64,000 bases of DNA from Paracidovorax wautersii (GTDB lineage: Bacteria > Pseudomonadota > Gammaproteobacteria > Burkholderiales > Burkholderiaceae_C), in the NCBI RefSeq assembly GCF_900113035.1, contig NZ_FONX01000005.1, positions 248,001 to 312,000 on the forward strand, in the 5' to 3' direction. Of this stretch, positions 55,939 through 64,000 are shown one piece after another (the stretch's first letter is position 1; each line of letters starts with the position of its first letter). A program made the position numbers and the translations under genes. The notes under the pieces are model-generated. The model searched no databases. It saw nothing but the letters and a program-made list of their open reading frames with translations, and was not told the DNA's origin.

Positions 55939-57066
55939 ATGCGTTCTTCCGTTCCCCGATCACAGCGCCGCCTGCGAAACGCCGAGCCTGCCCACCAGCC
56001 GGCTGCGGCCGCACCCGCAGCATCGGCGGCGCGCCGCTTCGCCGTCATCGGCGCCGGCATGGCCGGCGTGGCCTGCGCCCGCACGCTGGTGCAGGCCGGG
56101 CACGAGGTGGTGGTGTTCGAGAAATCCGCCCGGCCCGGCGGACGCACCGGCACGCTCGAATCGCCCTTCGGCGGCTTCGACACCGGCGCGCAGTACTTCA
56201 CCGTGCGTGATCCGCGCTTCCAGAAGGCGCTCGATACCGTGCCCGGCCTGTGCCGTGCCTGGAGCGCCAACACCGTGCGCGTGCTGGACGCCGCCGGCCG
56301 CGTGGCCGCCGCCGCGCCGCCCCCGGGCGAAGCGCACTGGGTCGCGACCCCCGGCATGGATGCGCTGGTCGCCGCCTGGGCCCAGCCGCTGCAGCAGGCC
56401 GGCCGGCTGCTGACCGGCACGCACGCCACCCGCATCGAGGCCGACCCGCTGCGCCCCGGCGGCTGGCAGGTGCGCACCGGAGCCCTCGACGGATCGGTCC
56501 AAGTGCATGCCGGCTTCGACGCCGTGCTGCTGAGCCAGCCCGCACCCGCGGCCACCGCGCTGCTGCAGGCCTCGGGCATCGAGCTGCCCGAAGGCCCGAA
56601 GCTGGAGGCCGTCACCATCGCCCCGTGCTGGACGCTGATGCTGGCCTTCGCCCAGGCCGTGCGCCCGGGCCTGACCACGCTGGGCCCGCAGTGGAACGCG
56701 GCGCGCAGCACGCACCACCGCATCGCCTGGCTGGCGCGCGAATCGTCCAAGCCCGGGCGCTCGCAGATCGAGCGCTGGACGGTGCAGGCCAGTCCGGAAT
56801 GGTCCACCGAGCACCTGGAAGACGACGCCGCCCGCGTGCTCGCCAAGCTGCTCAAGGGCTTTGCCGAGGTGACCGGCATCCGCGCCGAGCCGACCTATGC
56901 CGAGGTGCGCCGCTGGCGCCACGCGCAGACGCGCCAGCCGCTGGGCCAGAGCCACCTGTGGAATGCCGCCGCCGGCATCGGCCTGTGCGGCGACTGGTGT
57001 CTGGGCCACCGGCTGGAAGATGCCTTCGTCTCCGGCCTGGAACTCGCGCTGGACGCGATCGGCTGA
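55939..57066 (+). CDS. FAD-dependent amine oxidase/renalase-like oxidoreductase
   Basis: The 375-residue flavoprotein has, after a ~30-residue Ala/Arg-rich N-terminus, the FAD fingerprint FAVIGAGMAGVACARTLVQA and then VFEKSARPGGRTGTLESPFG. The motif GGFDTGAQYFTVRDPRF and the C-terminal LCGDWCLGHRLEDAFVSGLE match the renalase/NAD(P)-binding amine-oxidoreductase group. The substrate is unknown. I chose the ATG at 55939; a TTG seven codons upstream is less likely. An intrinsic terminator follows 43 bases after the stop. Confidence 0.87.
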   Translation: MRSSVPRSQRRLRNAEPAHQPAAAAPAASAARRFAVIGAGMAGVACARTLVQAGHEVVVFEKSARPGGRTGTLESPFGGFDTGAQYFTVRDPRFQKALDTVPGLCRAWSANTVRVLDAAGRVAAAAPPPGEAHWVATPGMDALVAAWAQPLQQAGRLLTGTHATRIEADPLRPGGWQVRTGALDGSVQVHAGFDAVLLSQPAPAATALLQASGIELPEGPKLEAVTIAPCWTLMLAFAQAVRPGLTTLGPQWNAARSTHHRIAWLARESSKPGRSQIERWTVQASPEWSTEHLEDDAARVLAKLLKGFAEVTGIRAEPTYAEVRRWRHAQTRQPLGQSHLWNAAAGIGLCGDWCLGHRLEDAFVSGLELALDAIG

Positions 57067-57109
57067 CCCCGCATCGACCGCAACGATTCCGCAACGCCTC
57101 CCTTCCCCG

Positions 57110-57139
57110 GCGCCGGCCTGCGAGGCCCGGCGCTTTTTT
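57110..57139 (+). terminator. intrinsic terminator after FAD oxidoreductase
   Basis: GCGCCGGCCT pairs with AGGCCCGGCGC (one bulged C) and is followed by TTTTTT. It ends 15 bases before the gluQ start codon. Confidence 0.8.
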
Positions 57140-57153
57140 CATCCTCTTGCGCC

Positions 57154-58197
57154 TTGTTCCCGGTTCCACCCTCTCCCCTCGCCGGCACCCGTCTCGATGC
57201 GGAGCCCACTGCAGGCCGCTACATCGGCCGTTTCGCGCCCTCGCCCACCGGCCCGCTGCACGCGGGGTCGCTGGTCGCCGCCCTGGCCAGCTGGCTCGAT
57301 GCGCGCGCCGCGCCGGGCGGGCGCTGGCTGGTGCGCATCGAAGACATCGACACGCCCCGCTGCGTGCCGGGCGCGGCCAAAACCATCCTGCAGCAGCTGG
57401 CCGCCTGCGGCCTGGTGCCCGACGAGCCGCCCGTGTGGCAATCGGCCCGGAACGCTCGCTACCAGGCCGCGCTGGACCGGTTGGTGGCACAGCAGCGCGC
57501 CTACCCCTGCGCCTGCTCGCGCCGCGACATCGAGGCGGCCCTCGCCGCCGCCGGCCATGCCCGGGAGCGGCACAGCGAGCTGCCCTACCCCGGCACCTGC
57601 CGCCACGGGTTGAACGGGCGGCCCGCGCGCGCCTGGCGCTTCGCGGCCACCGAATACCAGCAAAATCAGCCACCAGCCCAGGTGGCGCCTGCGCAGAAAG
57701 CTATTGATTCGATAGCAGACAGCGCGGTGAGCTGGACCGACCGCCGCCTGGGCCCGCAGCAGCAGGACGTGGCCCGGCAGGTGGGCGACTTCGTGCTGCG
57801 CCGCGCCGACGGGCTCTGGGCCTACCAGCTGGCCGTGGTCGTCGATGACGCCGATCAGGGCGTGACCCATGTGGTGCGCGGCGAAGACCTGGCCGACAAC
57901 ACGCCGCGCCAGATCCTGCTGCAGGCCGCGCTGGGCCTGCCCACGCCGCGCTACCTGCATGTGCCGCTGGTGCGCGCCGCCGATGGCGAGAAGCTCTCCA
58001 AGCAGCACGGCGCCCCGCCCATCGACACCCGCCGGCCGCTGCAGGCGCTGGCCGCTGCCGCGCAGGCGCTGGGCCTGCCCGAGGCGCACCCGGCCGCCCC
58101 TGCGGACGAGCCCCCCCACGACGCGGGCCCGGCCATCGCGCAGGCGCTCGGCTTTTGGGTCGCGGCCTGGCAGCGAAACTACAATCTGTCACCGTGA
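57154..58197 (+). CDS. gluQ: glutamyl-Q tRNA(Asp) synthetase
   Basis: The 347-residue GluRS paralogue attaches glutamate to queuosine in tRNA(Asp). It has the HIGH-like [20 protein letters not shown], zinc-site YPCACSRRD and YPGTCRHG, and KMSKS-like [10 protein letters not shown]. The apparent start is TTG 57154, because no ATG or GTG precedes the core. It is longer than usual (E. coli about 300 residues). Part of the excess is an in-frame stretch at about residues 170-188, encoded by a dispersed palindromic repeat with unusual AT-rich codons. Its stop overlaps the trmB start as GTGA. Confidence 0.92.
   Translation: MFPVPPSPLAGTRLDAEPTAGRYIGRFAPSPTGPLHAGSLVAALASWLDARAAPGGRWLVRIEDIDTPRCVPGAAKTILQQLAACGLVPDEPPVWQSARNARYQAALDRLVAQQRAYPCACSRRDIEAALAAAGHARERHSELPYPGTCRHGLNGRPARAWRFAATEYQQNQPPAQVAPAQKAIDSIADSAVSWTDRRLGPQQQDVARQVGDFVLRRADGLWAYQLAVVVDDADQGVTHVVRGEDLADNTPRQILLQAALGLPTPRYLHVPLVRAADGEKLSKQHGAPPIDTRRPLQALAAAAQALGLPEAHPAAPADEPPHDAGPAIAQALGFWVAAWQRNYNLSP
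57661..57717 (+). repeat. dispersed palindromic repeat inside gluQ, copy 10
   Basis: AAAATCAGCCACCAGCCCAG leads into a GC-rich middle and ends in AAAGCTATTGATTCGATAGC. The whole element is read in frame as a Gln/Pro/Ala-rich loop ending [10 protein letters not shown], in a place where GluQ proteins normally have no such insertion. Confidence 0.7.
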
Positions 58198-58970
58198 ACG
58201 CAACTTATTCCTCCACCGGCGAAAACGCCGAATCCGCCACCGTGACCGCAGAGTCACCCGCCTCCAGCGCGTCCGGCGCGCCTGCCGGCGTGGCCTATCC
58301 CAAGACCATCAAGAGCTATGTGCGCCGTGCAGGCCGCACGACCACGGGCCAAGCCAAGGCCTTCGAGGACCTGGGCCCACGCTTCCTGCTGAGCTATGCG
58401 GCGCAGCCTTTCGATGCGGCGGCCGCCTTCGGCCGCACGGCCCCGCTGATCCTGGAGATCGGCTTCGGCATGGGCGAGGCCACGGCCCACATCGCCCGCG
58501 TGCGGCCCGACGACAACTTCCTGTGCTGCGAGGTCCACGAGCCCGGCGTGGGCGCGCTGCTCAAGCGCATCGGCGAGCAGGACATCGGGAACATCCGCAT
58601 CCTGCAGCACGACGCGGTCGAGGTGATCGACAACATGCTGGCGCCCGGCTCGCTCGACGGCATCCACATCTTCTTTCCGGACCCCTGGCACAAGAAGAAG
58701 CACAACAAGCGCCGGCTGATCCAGCCGCCGCTGGTCGCCAAGCTGGCCGCGCGCCTCAAGCCCGGCGGCTACCTGCACTGCGCCACCGACTGGCAGCCTT
58801 ACGCCGAACAGATGCTGGAAGTGCTGTCGGCCGAGCCGCTGCTGGCCAACAGCCAGCCGGCAGGCGGCTTCGCGCCGCAGCCCGACTACCGCCCGCTCAC
58901 CAAGTTCGAGAACCGCGGCCTGCGGCTCGGACACGGCGTGTGGGACGTGGTGTTCAGACGCCGGCCCTGA
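58194..58970 (+). CDS. trmB: tRNA (guanosine(46)-N7)-methyltransferase TrmB
   Basis: The 258-residue SAM enzyme makes m7G46 in tRNA. The SAM motif is [20 protein letters not shown], and the catalytic/RNA-binding signature is [18 protein letters not shown]; the C-terminal [16 protein letters not shown] is also typical. A Ser/Ala-rich N-terminus (1-35) precedes the domain. The GTG start overlaps the gluQ stop, so two tRNA-modification genes are translationally coupled. Confidence 0.95.
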   Translation: MNATYSSTGENAESATVTAESPASSASGAPAGVAYPKTIKSYVRRAGRTTTGQAKAFEDLGPRFLLSYAAQPFDAAAAFGRTAPLILEIGFGMGEATAHIARVRPDDNFLCCEVHEPGVGALLKRIGEQDIGNIRILQHDAVEVIDNMLAPGSLDGIHIFFPDPWHKKKHNKRRLIQPPLVAKLAARLKPGGYLHCATDWQPYAEQMLEVLSAEPLLANSQPAGGFAPQPDYRPLTKFENRGLRLGHGVWDVVFRRRP

Positions 58971-59002
58971 CCGGCTGCGATCGAAGGAAGCGGAGGCCGC
59001 CC

Positions 59003-60031
59003 ATGCAACCCATTCTTGCCCATCTGGTGGAAATGACGGGGCATCGCGACCACCTTCGCCTGGAGCTGTCGGTGCTTTCCACCCTGCACAAGCTGCCGTC
59101 GGTCAAGCAGGTGCGCTCGCTCGACATCTTCCGCCAGGACGACGCGCTCTTCGTGCGCCCGCGCGTCTGGCTGCACGAAGACCAATGGGTGACGACGGCC
59201 GTGCACGAGCCGTCGGAGGACAAGAAGGCGCAGCCGCTGTCGGACCTCCCCGTGCTCGGCCAATGCATCGAGGCACGCGAGATCAGCGCCCTGCACTCGC
59301 CGCGCAAGGGCGTGCACGTGATGTGGCTGCCCATCTGGCTGCACGACGAGGTGCACAGCTGCCTGGAGATCACGCAGTCGCGCCCCTTCGCGCCGCACAA
59401 GGTCGATGTGCTCAGGAGCGTGTTCTTCGTCTATCAGAACTACCAGAACCTGCTGGACTACAGCGAACGCGACGCGCTCACCGGCCTCTTCAACCGCAAG
59501 ACCTTCGACGAGGAGTTCTCCCGGCGCATCGCCGGCAACGCCCTCTGCACCAGCGAACTGGGGCCGGAGGACGCCGAACAGGGCGCGCAGCAGTGGCTGG
59601 CGGTGGTGGACGTCGATCACTTCAAGCAGGTGAACGACCGCTTCGGCCACCTCTACGGCGACGAGGTGCTGATCCTCCTGGCCAACATCCTGCGCAGCTC
59701 CTTCCGGGCGCAGGACCGCATCTTCCGCTTCGGCGGCGAGGAATTCGTGGTGCTGCTGCGCTCCACCACGCTGGAGATGGCGCACCGGATCTTCAATCGC
59801 TTCCGCGAGGCGGTGCAGGAGCACCCCTTCCCCCAGGTCGGCCAGGTCACCGTCAGCGTGGGCTTCGTCGGCACGCAGCTGGGCATTCCCGTCGAGATCC
59901 TGGGCCGGGCGGATCAGGCGCTCTACCACGCCAAAGGCAATGGCCGCAACCGGGTGTGCTTCTACGGCGACCTCGTCAAGCAAGGCCACCTCCCCACCGC
60001 CGTGCGGCAGGACGACGTCGAGCTCTTCTAG
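59003..60031 (+). CDS. GGDEF diguanylate cyclase with GAF-like N-terminal region
   Basis: The 342-residue cytosolic protein's first ~150 residues form a mixed alpha/beta region that could be GAF-like (ending VFFVYQNYQNLLDYSERDAL). The cyclase domain follows with LTGLFNRKTFDEEF, VVDVDHFKQVNDRFGHLYGD and FRFGGEEFVVLL (GGEEF 244-248), then GRADQALYHAKGNGRN. It should synthesise c-di-GMP; the signal is unknown. GGAGG lies upstream of the ATG. A bidirectional terminator separates it from alaS. Confidence 0.9.
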   Translation: MQPILAHLVEMTGHRDHLRLELSVLSTLHKLPSVKQVRSLDIFRQDDALFVRPRVWLHEDQWVTTAVHEPSEDKKAQPLSDLPVLGQCIEAREISALHSPRKGVHVMWLPIWLHDEVHSCLEITQSRPFAPHKVDVLRSVFFVYQNYQNLLDYSERDALTGLFNRKTFDEEFSRRIAGNALCTSELGPEDAEQGAQQWLAVVDVDHFKQVNDRFGHLYGDEVLILLANILRSSFRAQDRIFRFGGEEFVVLLRSTTLEMAHRIFNRFREAVQEHPFPQVGQVTVSVGFVGTQLGIPVEILGRADQALYHAKGNGRNRVCFYGDLVKQGHLPTAVRQDDVELF

Positions 60032-60076
60032 GCCTTTCCGGCCGACCAGCCAGGGCCGCAGCCGCTATCGAAGACG

Positions 60077-60108
60077 AAAAAAAGGCCTGCATGTGCAGGC
60101 CTTTCTTC
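60077..60108. terminator. bidirectional terminator between GGDEF gene and alaS
   Basis: A perfect 10-bp stem AAAGGCCTGC/GCAGGCCTTT with a 4-base loop is flanked by an A-run on the left and CTTTCTT on the right, so it can act for both convergent genes. A degenerate fragment of the dispersed repeat (GCCGCTATCGAAGACG) lies immediately to its left. Confidence 0.85.
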
Positions 60109-60138
60109 ATGGGCGCCCGAAAGCGCCGGCGGCGGGAC

Positions 60139-62748
<2,610 letters not shown>

Positions 62749-62871
62749 CCGGGTCTTTCTGCGCGGCCTGCCGCGCTGGAGCCAGCGCATGCCAAGCGGC
62801 GTCTTTTCGGTGGAAATGGAAGGGGCGAAAGCCTTCGATTATCTCATCGTTCCCCGGGCGGCCGTGCCCCC

Positions 62872-63156
62872 TGAGAACGTGCTCACGATCTCCCAGGGGT
62901 CGCGCAGCTACGTCGGCGGGATGGGATGCAAGGCGCGGTGCGCAGTGGATAGCCCCGCTATCCACAAGCGCCGCAACGCCGCAGACCGACCGCCCACACC
63001 GCTGCCCTTCGGGTTGGAGCGAAATCGGGCCATGGCAACGAGTTTTGACGCCCCGGCTGCTTGCATGGGCACCAGCCCATGCGGCGCATCCGAAGCATCC
63101 ACTCATCCCGATTGCGCTCCAACGCGATCCCCTGCGAGATCGGGAACACGTTCTTA
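62872..63156. mobile_element. 285-bp hairpin-rich MITE-like element with ~31-bp terminal inverted repeats
   Basis: Most of the 405-base gap between alaS and the solute-binding gene is this structure. The ends (62872-62902 and 63125-63156) are imperfect inverted repeats: GAGAACGTGCTCACGATCTC against AAGAACGTGTTCCCGATCTC, then CAGGGG(A)TCG on both. Inside are a perfect hairpin GTGGATAGC-CCC-GCTATCCAC (62945-62965), another GCATGGGC-ACCA-GCCCATGC (63063-63082), and a nested 17-bp inverted repeat (63013-63029 with 63107-63123, one mismatch). It has no convincing open reading frame. The right end contains the TAA stop of the neighbouring gene. A non-autonomous transposon is the best reading; a structured RNA is the alternative. 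Confidence 0.65.
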
Positions 63157-64000
63157 GCCCGTGCCCATGCTGGTCGCCCAGGCCTGCAGGAAGCGCTGGC
63201 GCTTCAGCGGGTCCAGATAGACCAGCAGCCCCAGCCCGGGCGCCAGCAGGCGCCATGAACTGGCGCCCGCGCCCACCAGTTCGGGGTCGATGCCGGCGGT
63301 GCGCCCGGCGGTGCCGGCGGCCACCGCCTGGCGGATGGGGATGAGCCGCGTGTCGCGGGCCAGCACGGCCTGGCCTTCGGGCGAGATCAGGTAGTCGAGG
63401 AAGGGCCGGGCCAGCTCCGGATGGGGCGCCGTGGCGGGGATGACGGCCGAGCGGGTGGTGAGCAGGGTGTAGTCCTCAGGCACCACCACGCGCAGCGGCG
63501 AGCCAGCCGCGATGCGGGCCTGCGCGTAGGAGGCCGGCACGTTGTAGACCAGCGCCAGTTCGCCGCGCTCCAGCGCATCCAGCAGCGGATCGATGTGGTC
63601 GCCCAGCCGCACGCGGTTGGCGCCCATGGCGGCCAGCAGCACGCTGGCGGTGCTGTCCTGGCGGGAGTCCTGCGTGGCCAGCAGGTAGCCCAGGCCGCTG
63701 CGGGTGGCGTCGTAGGTGCCCAGGCGGCCGGCCAGCGGCCGGTGCGGATCGCGCAGCAGCGCCAGCAGCTGGCCGCGGGTGCGCGGCGCCAGGTGCTGCG
63801 GCAAGAGGCGCGGGTGATAGACCATGACCACCGCGTCGGCGCCCAGGCTGAACACCTCGTGCCGCCAGTGCGCGCCGGCGGGCAGGCTGCGCGCCAGCGC
63901 CGAGGGGTGGGCCAGCACATGGCCGTCGTTGGCCAGCTGGGTCTGCAGGTCCAGGCTGCTGCTGACGAGCAGGTCGGGTGCATCATCGTCCGCTGCCAGC
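63154..64000 (-). CDS. extracellular solute-binding protein, iron(III)/AfuA-type (N-terminus beyond window)
   Basis: About 281 C-terminal residues are visible, and the frame is open at base 64000. The sequence DLLVSSSLDLQTQLANDGHV, followed by GTYDATRSGLGYLLATQDSR and the C-terminal PFLDYLISPEGQAVLARDTR, is typical of family-1 periplasmic binding proteins of the Fe3+/AfuA or phosphonate-like group. The last residues and the TAA stop are supplied by the terminal inverted repeat of the MITE-like element, which may have replaced the original 3' end. Ligand and partner genes lie outside the window. Confidence 0.82.
   Translation of the reverse strand, partial: LAADDDAPDLLVSSSLDLQTQLANDGHVLAHPSALARSLPAGAHWRHEVFSLGADAVVMVYHPRLLPQHLAPRTRGQLLALLRDPHRPLAGRLGTYDATRSGLGYLLATQDSRQDSTASVLLAAMGANRVRLGDHIDPLLDALERGELALVYNVPASYAQARIAAGSPLRVVVPEDYTLLTTRSAVIPATAPHPELARPFLDYLISPEGQAVLARDTRLIPIRQAVAAGTAGRTAGIDPELVGAGASSWRLLAPGLGLLVYLDPLKRQRFLQAWATSMGTG

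Overview
The window is a 64 kb chromosomal stretch from a high-GC betaproteobacterium, most likely a member of the Comamonadaceae (Acidovorax or a close relative). The basis is the smc-zipA-ligA gene order, the strong codon bias toward G/C at third positions (which opens very long antisense reading frames), an FMN-riboswitch-controlled ribB, and about ten copies of a short dispersed palindromic repeat that I associate with this family. It looks like ordinary host chromosome. No rRNA, tRNA, prophage, autonomous transposase or CRISPR array was seen.

Layout. 1-2.2 kb: an edge-truncated FMN-binding PPOX-type protein, a divergent AraC regulator, and a PheC-like periplasmic protein. 2.3-5 kb: a bifunctional class A penicillin-binding protein with a long Gln/Pro tail. 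5.3-8.9 kb: a light/DNA-repair operon (DASH cryptochrome, iron-sulfur photolyase, SDR). 9.1-16.2 kb: smc-zipA-ligA. 16.4-19.9 kb: a YnfA membrane protein and a CHASE/PAS/GGDEF/EAL c-di-GMP enzyme. 20-22.4 kb: a DUF3649/PepSY-TM/DUF3325 operon of the iron-uptake type. 22.5-26 kb: CopD-like, a DUF4230-like protein, an ABC exporter and a DUF3309 peptide.

26.3-31.9 kb: a six-gene stressosome operon (rsbR, rsbS, rsbT, a fused ATPase/PP2C phosphatase, a histidine kinase, a hybrid kinase), with five tightly overlapping junctions. This is the most system-like locus: environmental sensing by RsbR/RsbS, a kinase/phosphatase switch (RsbT/RsbX-like) and an apparent output into phosphorelay proteins rather than into a sigma-B cascade. 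32-34.3 kb: cycA and a lipoprotein. 34.5-40.4 kb: a LysR regulator and the valine-degradation genes mmsA, isobutyryl-CoA dehydrogenase and mmsB, interleaved with an LprI-like and a TfoX-like gene. 40.6-43 kb: a two-subunit chromate transporter and an aldo/keto reductase. 43-44.9 kb: ribB with its FMN riboswitch, and rlmB. 45-48.6 kb: a YbbA-type ATPase, tesA, a small Lys-rich protein, metC and a BON lipoprotein. 48.8-53.1 kb: a SulP transporter, a GGDEF/MinD-like pair and trhO. 53.1-55.8 kb: pirin, a flavodoxin-like protein and a divergent LysR gene around a clear palindromic operator. 55.9-60 kb: an FAD oxidoreductase, gluQ-trmB and a third GGDEF protein. 60.1-64 kb: alaS, a 285-bp MITE-like element and an edge-truncated solute-binding protein.

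The least-explained structures are the repeats: (i) the dispersed bipartite element, present in gene gaps, over a stop codon, against a start codon and inside gluQ and ligA; and (ii) the hairpin-rich element at 62.9-63.2 kb, whose terminal sequence recurs alone at the 3' end of the ybbA-like gene. In both places the terminal repeat touches a stop codon.
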